In this document: one piece after another, positions 16,586 through 24,562 of the stretch | Layout: each line of letters begins with the position of its first letter | How positions within the stretch are numbered: the stretch's first letter is position 1 | NCBI GenBank assembly: GCA_017428285.1 | Contig: JAFRRE010000088.1 | Span: 1 to 24,966 of the forward strand | DNA length: 24,966 nt | From: Bacteroidales bacterium | Lineage (GTDB): Bacteria > Bacteroidota > Bacteroidia > Bacteroidales > F082 | Direction of reading: 5' to 3' | The notes under the pieces: generated by a model | Database searches by the model: none | What the model saw: the letters and a program-made list of their open reading frames with translations, nothing else | Told to the model about the DNA's origin: nothing | Program-made: the position numbers and the translations under genes

Positions 16586-17400
16586 TATTTGTAGTCAATG
16601 AGTTTGTTTCTGAAATAACCAAAATGATCGCAAACGTTATCTTTCTTGTAAGGTATATAACCAATGCATAAATGGATTTCTAGGCCTCTGGAAAGACGCT
16701 TGTCGTGGATATAGTAAGCGTTGACATTGGTCGGTGTCGCAGTGTCATCATGGTCCGCTTTAGAGAAAGTGTCAATCAGGCCCCAGTTGAGTGCCGCGTC
16801 GGTCTTAATGACCAACGTGATTTGAGGCAATTCGACATTGAAACGTAACCCCGCACCGCACAATGCTCCAATATAAACGCGATTCACATTGGAATTATTG
16901 ATGACCATTTCGCTCCCAGGAATCTCAAGTCCAGGTTGTGACAAGGATATTCTTCCAGCAACGACATAACCCATATCAAGACCCAAGAACAGATACGGTC
17001 TAAAAGATGGATGAATAGGAGCGTAACAGTTTAAGGGAAATCGCATGGAAATATAATGGGCATTAAGTTGATACGAAACATGATAGTATTGTTCATAAAG
17101 ATAAGATGTAGATCCCCCTTTTTGTTGGTAATTGAATTCAGGTGCAATGGACAGCATCGTGCTGAAAGGCACTTCGGCAAATGCTCCAAAAGATGGGGAA
17201 ATCATAAAATTATGAGGCAAGTCTTGTAAGTGCTCATTGGTATAGTATAACCTTGGCATGTTGATACCTCCTTTAAGTCCAAAAAACATTCTTTCATTGT
17301 AGTTCACTTTAAGTGCATATGAAGGAAGTCGTACTTCTTGCGCCGAAAGAGTGAGAAACACAAGCAACAAAGATAAAACAAGTAGAATCCTTTTATTCAT
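16585..17400 (-). CDS. PorT-like outer-membrane beta-barrel protein
   Basis: 271 residues from the ATG at 17398-17400. This start begins a good signal peptide (MNKRILLVLSLLLVFLTLSA-Q), overlaps the end of the upstream gene by eight bases (ATGAATAA) and is preceded by GGAGG, so translation is probably coupled; the frame is also open upstream but that part is antisense-like and not protein-like. The mature protein has alternating beta strands and the FGLKGGINMPRLYY opening, YLFLGLDMGYVVAG and IGALCGAGLRFNVELPQITL of small Bacteroidetes beta-barrels in the PorT/OmpW-like group. It is the last gene of the surface operon. Function unknown; a membrane anchor or pore for the operon's other products is possible. 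Its stop codon touches a tatC fragment. Confidence 0.8.
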   Translation of the reverse strand: MNKRILLVLSLLLVFLTLSAQEVRLPSYALKVNYNERMFFGLKGGINMPRLYYTNEHLQDLPHNFMISPSFGAFAEVPFSTMLSIAPEFNYQQKGGSTSYLYEQYYHVSYQLNAHYISMRFPLNCYAPIHPSFRPYLFLGLDMGYVVAGRISLSQPGLEIPGSEMVINNSNVNRVYIGALCGAGLRFNVELPQITLVIKTDAALNWGLIDTFSKADHDDTATPTNVNAYYIHDKRLSRGLEIHLCIGYIPYKKDNVCDHFGYFRNKLIDYK

Positions 17401-18049
17401 AGTAGCCTCCTCTTCCTTGGTATGCGAACCAGTTGCAGTTTTCGGCGAGACCGTCCCCATCGCAATAAATAAAATACCACCCAGGTTTATATGAACCAAT
17501 GAAGGCATTTTCATCGCATATCGCAGAAAGTATGATGCTTCCGAAACGCAGGTTCTTTATTCCTTGCTCGGCCTTTTCTCCAGTAATGACAACGCATCTT
17601 GTAATAAAATGGTTGCCGTAAAAACTCATATTACGTTCTTCTACCATATAGAGTGTGAATCTATTTCCACTGCCCATTACAAAAGCGGTGTCCGTGCAGA
17701 CTGTACTTCCTTCGTGAAGTTCCACACATGCTACACGATTGTGTTGATAAGTAATTCGCAGGTGCATATCAAGTGTGTCCGAAAGCTCAATGAAGTTGGA
17801 ATGGCAGAACTCTTTCTTGCTGATAGCGTATTCTCCTTCAATGTTAGGGGGAATATAACCTTTGGGTATGTCGCCAAAGTGGGCAGGGAAAACCAATTTC
17901 AATGAATCGGGGAGAATGTTGCCGAGTGGAACGACATACAGCTCTTTACCGAGCAAAATGATGTCGTTTCCATCTCCATTGTCTTTTTGGCAACCAGCTA
18001 ATCCATACAATATGGTTATTACACAAAATATAAATATTATTTTTTTCAT
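17393..18049 (-). CDS. lipoprotein of unknown function
   Basis: 218 residues. The N terminus MKKIIFIFCVITILYGLAGC is a lipoprotein signal with lipobox LAGC and acylated Cys at residue 20. The mature part is beta-rich with four to six cysteines and ends FAYQGRGGYYE; I recognise no family. It starts five bases after the stop of the 1114-residue protein gene and overlaps the barrel gene by eight bases, so it is firmly inside the operon. The tight coupling suggests that the lipoprotein and the barrel act together at the outer membrane. Confidence 0.75.
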   Translation of the reverse strand: MKKIIFIFCVITILYGLAGCQKDNGDGNDIILLGKELYVVPLGNILPDSLKLVFPAHFGDIPKGYIPPNIEGEYAISKKEFCHSNFIELSDTLDMHLRITYQHNRVACVELHEGSTVCTDTAFVMGSGNRFTLYMVEERNMSFYGNHFITRCVVITGEKAEQGIKNLRFGSIILSAICDENAFIGSYKPGWYFIYCDGDGLAENCNWFAYQGRGGYYE

Positions 18050-18054
18050 AGGCT

Positions 18055-21000
18055 TTAATGCGATATGACCAGGTGTTTGACAGTTCTTCCATTTGTTGTG
18101 GTAATTTCCACCAAATACAGCCCTTGAACCATATTGTCGATGTGAAGAAGAACTATGTCTTGCTTCTCAATAAGCAAATCCAATACTGACACCCCAAAAC
18201 TGTCGAAAATTCTAATTTGGGTAATTTGGTCAGCTTGTATGGTTAGCTCGTCTTGTGCAGGATTTGGGAATACCACGGCATTGATTTCGTCGGATTCTTC
18301 GATATCGAAATTTGTGGCATTGATTTCTATGGTTTTCTCTATGTCGCATCCGTTGTCATAATTGGATGATGCGGTCAAGATTCCTTGTCTTTGGTTCTTC
18401 GCAATCAGTTCACAACAGTATCCGTTATTCAAAGGTGTGAGAATCCAGTCTGAATTGGAACAGGACCATGTGATGGAGTTCGGTAAAATGCCTATGGAAT
18501 CGATGCAATAGTAATAGATTCCGGGCCAAAGATCGGAAGAGTAAGCTACTTGCGTGATACCGTGAACTTCAAAAACGGGTGTCTTTCCGATGTTCAAGAA
18601 CAGGCTAACAATGCTGTCACAGCCATTAGAGGTCAATCCCTCATAATAATAGTATCCCGAATCTGACACAAATCCGCTGGGAGCGGGTGGCCATGGAAAC
18701 GAATCGCAAACGGTCAAATTATCAGCATAGGCATAGTGTTGGCCAAAGGTCAAGTCAAGGGAGTAAATGTCATGACAGCCGACCGCATTGGTTGTTGTGT
18801 CGTAATAGACCCCGTTTTCTGTCAATCTGTGGCCATGCCAGATGAATTCAGGCTCGCAGGAATGTTCTTGCTGCATCACATGCGTTGTATGGTGCATAAC
18901 GGTAAGGTGCAGCATCACGGTGCTGTCACATCCGTAAACAGTAGGGAAGGACTTGGTGTAGTCGCCCGATTCTGTGAGCGTTTCGCCATCCCAATCATAT
19001 TCCTCACACGCTAATTCATAGAAGTCAGTGGAAGAACTATGACCGATTGCAAGGTTCAAAATGTAGATAGAGTCGCAACCGATGGGATTGCTGACAATGT
19101 CTTGGTAAACACCGCTTGTGGTATAAACATTTCCCCTCCAAGTGTACTCATCACAAGCGTAGGCTGATTCTTCCGAAATGGTGTTTTCTATTGTAAAATT
19201 GACCATTACGAGACTGTCGCAACCCAACGAAGTAGTGAATTGACGGGAATATTGTCCTGATTGGGTGTAGGTTTCTCCGTTCCAGACAAATTCATTGCAG
19301 GCATTTATAACAGTGTCAATAGCATAATCGTGACCAATGGTTAGGTTAAGAATAAAAGTGCTATCGCAACCAGTAGGACTTTGTACCTCATCTTGATAGA
19401 ATCCGCTTTCTGTATAGGTATTTCCTCTCCAAGTATAACTGTCGCAAGCTGTTACAAACTCTTCAGAGCTGAAGTGCGTATCGATGGTAAGATTGAGAAC
19501 GATTGTGCTGTCACATCCCTCTGAAGTTTGTTCTATGTGCTCGTAAGTTCCTGATTGTGTATAAGTCTCCTCATACCATTCATAGCTTTCGCAGGCAGAG
19601 ATGTTTAATTGGGTCGTTTTACTTGGGTTGATGGTTAGATGAAGGGTTACAATGCTATCGCAGCCAAACACCGATTGACCCTCGAACACATAATCTCCAG
19701 ATTGGATATATGTGGCTTCGTTCCAAGTATATGAATCGCATTGGGTTTCAGAGATTTCTCCTTGATAGGGGCTGCCAACGTGCAATTGCGAGGTCAGTGT
19801 CGACTCCAATATGTTTTGTCCCTCTTCAGACCGATAAACATCACATGACACGGTATAATCGCCAGGCTCATTATAGGTGTGTGTTATAGGCTCTCCTGAC
19901 CCAGTCGTGCCATCTCCAAAATTCCAAAGAACAAGAGAAGGATTGTAGTTCAAGTACAATTCGAAGTCGACTGAAGTATCTTCGCACACGAAAAAGCCAT
20001 TTGGAAAGTCTATGGCGAATTGTCCATTAGCTGTTAGTTGCGAAGTGAGACTTATGGCCATAGAACCAACAGAATAAGCATAGCTCTCGTATTCACCTAA
20101 GCCATAGACATGAGCAATAAAGCCACCAACAACATTTGTTAATGTGTGTGATCCATGCGAAATCTGAATCCTAGCATACGAATAATCCGAATTGCCAGGA
20201 ACCGTTGTGAATTGTGAGGAAATACTGTTTCCATCAAGGCGCATATACGATTTTAGATTTGTGTCAGTCACCACATTGACATAGTGATGTTGTGATGCAC
20301 CTGAATTAAAAGTGCCAAAAGTAACATTGTTGATTTTTTGCTCAATGGGGCTGATGATAACCATCGAAGGGTCGCCATTATTGCCCCCATAATCGGCACT
20401 AGTAAAGTACAAAAAAACAGAAGCGGGCTCAGATGTCTCAAGAAACAATGCTGGTGTGCTTGCTGTCATTTCAAATTGGTAGGTTTGTCTCGCATTGATT
20501 GTGCTTAACAGGGACCCGTTCTTCCATATCTGGCAGTTATCATTCAGTGCCGTAATTCGCACGATGTCATTACTGCGCATTTTTGAGCCTGTCACCACAA
20601 ATTGTTTTCCCCAACATCCAATAGGCATGAGTTGCTCTACAATACAATCGGCACAACAATAGTCCCCTGAAGGTATATCAACAATGGGGTTGCCTGAAAA
20701 AACTGAAATTTTTTTTGAATCGTCAGCGTGAATAAAGGTTCCGCTCAAATTGTTATTTGCAGCCGAAAGTATCTGGTAGCATTCACCAGCATCCAAAGTC
20801 ACAGAAAAAGGCTGATTCGCATAATGACCATTTAATGAATTACACGCAAGCGTAATGTTAACCAATGTGTTGTTTTCTGTAGCAATTATGTTAAATTCAG
20901 AATATCCATTCGTATAGGTTTGCGATAATAATTCAGATGGATAGGTTTGAATCACATAATCACAGCCCAAGGATTCCGTCGGTAAGACATTTGTAACATC

Positions 21001-21399
21001 GAAGCTGTAAAACTGGAAATTTGAAGCGTAAAGCGAAATGGAATCTGTTGTTACCACATGTAATCCAATATTGGAAATACAATCAGAACAATATTCATGC
21101 ACTTGATTAGATGGTAATGTCACTGTCGTTATACGCCCTGGCGATACGCTGAAAGATCTTGACCAATTAGTGTTTGGATTAGTGATAGTACCAGCACATT
21201 GTCTAGGACCAGTTACAATAAGTGAAAATGTATGATCATTTTCAATATAAGTAGGTAAAAATGACAGCCAAAAATCTGTTCCCACAGTGCTTTGGGCACA
21301 TGTCTTTTCAATCGAAAGAAAGCCGCAAATAATGACAAGTAAGATGAATCTTGCCTTTCTTGAATGTATTGAATTGACTGTATTCATAAATCTATCCAA
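18055..21399 (-). CDS. large IgGFc-binding-like / PKD / Cys-repeat surface protein with T9SS sorting domain
   Basis: 1114 residues. A signal peptide ends at about residue 36 (KTCA-Q). Residues about 38-440 resemble the IgGFc-binding N-terminal domain found in mucin-binding and adhesin-like proteins (start GTDFWLSFLPTY; later LGCDYVIQTYPSE and LMPIGCWGKQFVVTG). A PKD-like domain follows (LVLWNFGDGTTGSGEPITHT, about 485-545). Residues about 550-940 are eight repeats of about 48 residues with the pattern CxxYxWxGxxYTxSGxYxxxxxxxxGCDSxxxLxLxI, each with two cysteines that could form a disulfide. After a variable segment, VVFPNPAQDELTIQAD to LVISH is the T9SS sorting domain. This is probably a surface adhesin or matrix protein. 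An alternative start is Met5. The gene lies 41 bp after the FISUMP lipoprotein and 5 bp before the next lipoprotein. Confidence 0.85.
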   Translation of the reverse strand: MDRFMNTVNSIHSRKARFILLVIICGFLSIEKTCAQSTVGTDFWLSFLPTYIENDHTFSLIVTGPRQCAGTITNPNTNWSRSFSVSPGRITTVTLPSNQVHEYCSDCISNIGLHVVTTDSISLYASNFQFYSFDVTNVLPTESLGCDYVIQTYPSELLSQTYTNGYSEFNIIATENNTLVNITLACNSLNGHYANQPFSVTLDAGECYQILSAANNNLSGTFIHADDSKKISVFSGNPIVDIPSGDYCCADCIVEQLMPIGCWGKQFVVTGSKMRSNDIVRITALNDNCQIWKNGSLLSTINARQTYQFEMTASTPALFLETSEPASVFLYFTSADYGGNNGDPSMVIISPIEQKINNVTFGTFNSGASQHHYVNVVTDTNLKSYMRLDGNSISSQFTTVPGNSDYSYARIQISHGSHTLTNVVGGFIAHVYGLGEYESYAYSVGSMAISLTSQLTANGQFAIDFPNGFFVCEDTSVDFELYLNYNPSLVLWNFGDGTTGSGEPITHTYNEPGDYTVSCDVYRSEEGQNILESTLTSQLHVGSPYQGEISETQCDSYTWNEATYIQSGDYVFEGQSVFGCDSIVTLHLTINPSKTTQLNISACESYEWYEETYTQSGTYEHIEQTSEGCDSTIVLNLTIDTHFSSEEFVTACDSYTWRGNTYTESGFYQDEVQSPTGCDSTFILNLTIGHDYAIDTVINACNEFVWNGETYTQSGQYSRQFTTSLGCDSLVMVNFTIENTISEESAYACDEYTWRGNVYTTSGVYQDIVSNPIGCDSIYILNLAIGHSSSTDFYELACEEYDWDGETLTESGDYTKSFPTVYGCDSTVMLHLTVMHHTTHVMQQEHSCEPEFIWHGHRLTENGVYYDTTTNAVGCHDIYSLDLTFGQHYAYADNLTVCDSFPWPPAPSGFVSDSGYYYYEGLTSNGCDSIVSLFLNIGKTPVFEVHGITQVAYSSDLWPGIYYYCIDSIGILPNSITWSCSNSDWILTPLNNGYCCELIAKNQRQGILTASSNYDNGCDIEKTIEINATNFDIEESDEINAVVFPNPAQDELTIQADQITQIRIFDSFGVSVLDLLIEKQDIVLLHIDNMVQGLYLVEITTTNGRTVKHLVISH

Positions 21400-21440
21400 G
21401 TTACAGAATCTAAAATTTATTAATTCTTAATTTTCCAATG

Positions 21441-23924
21441 TTAGTTCTGACTTCTGGAACGCACTGCTCGGATAGAAGGACCGCTGTCACGATGGCCTCC
21501 ATCACGTATGGAGATTTCTTTTATGGAGATATCTTTCAAATCAAGGTCGAAGTAATAACCATATGCACCACATGGCGGATAGAACGAACTCGACCAAAAA
21601 TAGCCAGAACTGCCTTCATTGATGATAGTGCCATTGGAGCGGTATCCTGCAGCTGGCATGAAGAGAGTGTTTCCGTTCGGTCCGGTGAGAAGCAAGCCCC
21701 ACACACCGTTCTGCCTCGTTTTAGATTTAGAACATTTACCCCACAGTTCTTCAAATTCATATTTAGTGGGCATTCGGGCTCCGCCTCCCCAGTTAACTGT
21801 GGCGGCATCGTCGCTTGGCTCAAGAACAGTCAGGTGATCGGTATAACCGTTGCAACCGTAAGAGGGACTGCTACAGTATTTAGTCAGTGAATTAACAGAA
21901 TTGTGGCAACAATACTGATATGTGTTCCAGTTATAGATGCTTTTTGGCTGAGTTTCTGCCCAAGCAAAATGGTCGCCGTATTCATCAATGCTGTTGGCAC
22001 CCACATTTCTGGTAGCCCAAAGCAGGCCGCTCGGCAAACCAAGGTCGACCCAGTCGTCGCCTTCTGTGTCAAAAGTTACCTCATCGCCATAATAATACTC
22101 ATTTTCAACCCCAAAACTTATAAAGGCACGTACATGATAAGTGGTGTTAGGTGTTAAATATCTCAAATTACAATGAAACGTGCCCGTTCCAGGACCAGTA
22201 AAAACTTGGCTATCATCGATAGTTGGCACACCAGAAGTGTTCCAACAAACGCCACAACGAGTGACATGTGTCAATACGTCTTCTGCAATGATTCCTCCTC
22301 CTACTGCAGAGGTTTCTGTAACATCGGTGACGGGCAATGTGGTTACAAAACCTTCGTTAAAAGTTGCAGTGAAATACACCTTGTTTGACAATTCTTTCCC
22401 ACTATCAGGGTCAACCACCACAGCTGAAACCTCTTGGTCTCCTTGTTCACCTAATGTCCATGATGTGCTTGCCTTATGGTTGTCATCTACTTCTACGTCT
22501 TCTTGAACCAACTCTCCATCACCAGAAACCACAGCAAAACGGACAACATATTCAGGATGGATAGAAGATCCGTTATCTGTTTGAGAGGTGACATCTACCT
22601 CTAAAGGTATCGGTAGGGTATGATGTGCGAATCCAACCTGATTGTTGCCCCCAACAATGGTAATGGTGGTTTCGGAACAGGGGTTAATTCCACTATGCGA
22701 ATAATACTCCAAACAAAAGTTGATATCATCTGGCGCTTGAAGATAATAGGTAATACGGACCAATGCGTTGCTGACATCTTTAATTACGTTATATATGCGC
22801 AATAATCTGCCTACCGATACCCAATTACTCCACATTCCGTTGTTCATTTCCGGATTCGACAAGAAATTGACTACACCTTGATAGACAATCCCAACAACAG
22901 CCATCCCCGAAACCTCATTCCCTATTGTGGTACCTAGAGACCCTCTTAACGCCTGACCAATACAATCTGCAAGGGCATTCAAGGTGTTGTTATCCATCGA
23001 CATACCTAACAATCCAGCAATATTATTGGCCAGATGGAGATAGAAATCCATAAGACCCTCTGGGTTGTTTCTGGAAAACTCAAAGTTGTAATTCCCTGAA
23101 TTCCTAATTGTATAGTTTGTAGGGTCGGCCCAATCCATATTTTCATATGTATGGGTAAAAATATCCATAAAACCGTAATCAGCCCTTGTCAGCACCCTAA
23201 TATTATCACTATGGCCGTTCTCGTCAGTCACCGTTCCATAATAACTTGGTGACAAGACCGTAACCCGCATAGTGACAGTATTATCCTCAGTAATTACCCT
23301 CATAGGATAGCTTCCAAGATAATCCGACACGTCACCCCGCCCATTAATGGAATCAAGACCGGCAAGTTCAGAAAGTTCCTCAAAGAAGCCATACAATGCA
23401 TCCATAATCTCTCTGTTAGTCGTATCAGATACTGGTCGTTTCGCTGCAATGGCCGAGGCCACGCCTTGTTTCAATCCATTGAAATAGGAGTTTGATTCGA
23501 TGATATCTATCAATTGGTTGTATTCATCTATATTTACAATCGGTCCCAATACAGGATGCATCGTGATCAAAGCCAATGCCGTGCTGTTAGCATCAATAAC
23601 GATTGAGTTTTCACAAGTTACCCATCCCCTATACAACATATAGATATTAGTATCAGCATCTGTTACGGCAATAAATTGTGGGATGTTGCAATCAGCGACT
23701 TCAATGGCAAAGTCTTTTCCGTTTAGGACAACTATGTCGTGCATCGTTTCAACGGATAGGCCGGCAATATCCAAATCCTCACAAATGGATCCATTAATAC
23801 TAATTGTCGGAATAAGCGTATCATTTTCCCCATTGTTCGGGCCGTCTGTTTTTGAACATCCTATGGCGAGAAATACTGAAATGGTTAGCATTAAAGCTGC
23901 TAAAACTTTTGTGTTTTTTTTCAT
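21441..23924 (-). CDS. large lipoprotein with C-terminal FISUMP domain
   Basis: 827 residues. Signal MKKNTKVLAALMLTISVFLA is followed by the lipobox IGC, with acylated Cys at residue 23. Residues about 40-430 are not recognised. About 430-545 look like an Ig-like segment (GEQGDQEVSAVVVDPDSGKE), and about 545-620 a fibronectin-type-III-like module of the sort common in Bacteroidales surface proteins (SAVGGGIIAED, CGVCWNTSG, LTPNTTYHVRAFI). The C-terminal 200 residues match the FISUMP (Fibrobacter major paralogous) domain: WVDLGLPSGLLWATRNVGA, EYGDHFAWAETQPKSIYNWN, ARMPTKYEFEELWG and GYFWSSSF. It is the first gene of the surface operon, directly behind the promoter and 21-bp-spaced repeats at 23997-24073. 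A surface role in binding or in organising the adhesin is likely but unproven. Confidence 0.82.
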   Translation of the reverse strand: MKKNTKVLAALMLTISVFLAIGCSKTDGPNNGENDTLIPTISINGSICEDLDIAGLSVETMHDIVVLNGKDFAIEVADCNIPQFIAVTDADTNIYMLYRGWVTCENSIVIDANSTALALITMHPVLGPIVNIDEYNQLIDIIESNSYFNGLKQGVASAIAAKRPVSDTTNREIMDALYGFFEELSELAGLDSINGRGDVSDYLGSYPMRVITEDNTVTMRVTVLSPSYYGTVTDENGHSDNIRVLTRADYGFMDIFTHTYENMDWADPTNYTIRNSGNYNFEFSRNNPEGLMDFYLHLANNIAGLLGMSMDNNTLNALADCIGQALRGSLGTTIGNEVSGMAVVGIVYQGVVNFLSNPEMNNGMWSNWVSVGRLLRIYNVIKDVSNALVRITYYLQAPDDINFCLEYYSHSGINPCSETTITIVGGNNQVGFAHHTLPIPLEVDVTSQTDNGSSIHPEYVVRFAVVSGDGELVQEDVEVDDNHKASTSWTLGEQGDQEVSAVVVDPDSGKELSNKVYFTATFNEGFVTTLPVTDVTETSAVGGGIIAEDVLTHVTRCGVCWNTSGVPTIDDSQVFTGPGTGTFHCNLRYLTPNTTYHVRAFISFGVENEYYYGDEVTFDTEGDDWVDLGLPSGLLWATRNVGANSIDEYGDHFAWAETQPKSIYNWNTYQYCCHNSVNSLTKYCSSPSYGCNGYTDHLTVLEPSDDAATVNWGGGARMPTKYEFEELWGKCSKSKTRQNGVWGLLLTGPNGNTLFMPAAGYRSNGTIINEGSSGYFWSSSFYPPCGAYGYYFDLDLKDISIKEISIRDGGHRDSGPSIRAVRSRSQN

Positions 23925-23996
23925 AGGTTTTGCTGCTCGTTTTATCCTGTTGGCTCTTCAGTTTTAAACTTAAACAAATTCTAACTCTTTCCATCG

Positions 23997-24004
23997 CAAA
24001 AATA
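23997..24004 (-). promoter_or_regulatory. -7 box of the surface operon
   Basis: Minus-strand TATTTTTG is a perfect TAnnTTTG match, 72 bases before the lipoprotein ATG. At the expected -33 position (about 24023-24028) I see no TTG or TTTG, so the promoter probably needs an activator. Confidence 0.52.
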
Positions 24005-24037
24005 CTTTTTGCCCTACTATTAACATCATTGTAATTG

Positions 24038-24073
24038 GTCAAAACAATTTACATTTCCGTCAAAAATATTTAC
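24038..24073 (-). promoter_or_regulatory. pair of 15-bp direct repeats, 21 bp apart, upstream of the surface operon promoter
   Basis: GTCAAAACAATTTAC (24038-24052) and GTCAAAAATATTTAC (24059-24073) differ at three positions and are spaced exactly 21 bp, two turns of the helix. Each is also a rough dyad, GT(C/A)AA-N5-TT(T/G)AC. They lie about 48-83 bases upstream of the expected start point. The same motif and spacing recur at 24481-24516. Confidence 0.62.
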
Positions 24074-24094
24074 GCAAAAGGATTCTCGCTTAAT

Positions 24095-24376
24095 TCATTC
24101 ACAAGGGTTACGATCCTTTCCGCCTTGTCTGCCGAAAAAAGCCTCGAGGTTAAGGTGAACATCCAATCGCCGAGTTGTGAGGGATGAATTCAGACCACTT
24201 TTCAGTTGAACATCATCCAAAAAGTTGTGGTCCAAGGCCTCGGAAATGTCAATCAGTTGTTCAACTCCGATGTCGTAGCGCTCGAAGATGGAGTACACAT
24301 TGGGCCTTGCGCAGTTGATTCGCTTTGCGAACTCGGTCACGCTCATTTCTTTTTCGTCAAATACCTCCTTAATCAA
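24095..24376 (-). CDS. small XRE-like HTH regulator with apparent 5' frameshift
   Basis: In the intact frame a TTG at 24374-24376 opens 93 residues. The HTH is clear: MSVTEFAKRINCARPNVYSI, followed by FERYDIGVEQLIDISEALDH, a Cro/CI-like fold common in short Bacteroidales regulators. Related proteins usually begin MHIG-x-LI. Here ATG CAC ATC GGG CAC lies at 24378-24392 in the neighbouring frame, and dropping one C at 24377-24378 joins it to give MHIGHLIKEVFDEKEMSVTE. So the gene has probably suffered a one-base insertion, or the sequence has an error; in the first case a TTG-started product may still be made. The C-terminal tail after about residue 58 is not recognised. Two repeats at 24481-24516 upstream match those in front of the adjacent surface operon, so it may regulate both. 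Confidence 0.68.
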   Translation of the reverse strand: MIKEVFDEKEMSVTEFAKRINCARPNVYSIFERYDIGVEQLIDISEALDHNFLDDVQLKSGLNSSLTTRRLDVHLNLEAFFGRQGGKDRNPCE

Positions 24377-24480
24377 GGTGCCCGATGTGCATTCTGTGCG
24401 GTTTGGCCATAAGCGGTTGTTTTGGATGGATTAAGGCAGCAAATTAATTGATATGGATTCGTTTCGCTTTTAGGGTTGAT

Positions 24481-24516
24481 GTCGTTATTATTTACGATTG
24501 TGTCAAAAATTTTTAC
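24481..24516 (-). promoter_or_regulatory. second pair of 15-bp repeats, 21 bp apart, upstream of the HTH gene
   Basis: GTCGTTATTATTTAC (24481-24495) and GTCAAAAATTTTTAC (24502-24516) have the same length, orientation and 21-bp step as the pair at 24038-24073. The distal copy fits GT(C/A)AA-N5-TT(T/G)AC fully; the proximal copy keeps GTC and ATTTAC only. They lie 71-89 bases above the two candidate HTH start codons. Confidence 0.55.
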
Positions 24517-24548
24517 ATCAAAAAAAATGGCGTTGTAGAATTGGCACG

Positions 24549-24562
24549 AAAAAAGCGTGGAA
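24549..24562 (-). terminator. 3' end of the structured RNA: Cys-like GC arm plus U-run
   Basis: On the minus strand TTCCACGC (24555-24562) is followed by six T (24549-24554). Its complement GCGTGGAA lies 50 bases upstream in the transcript (plus-strand 24613-24620), so a stem can form directly before the U-run, as in an intrinsic terminator with a large structured loop. Confidence 0.52.

Noticed and set aside
17401..17514. 38-residue N-terminal extension of the PorT-like barrel protein
   Set aside because: It overlaps the lipoprotein gene and would bury a good signal peptide; the ATG at 17400 has a GGAGG and a coupled overlap.
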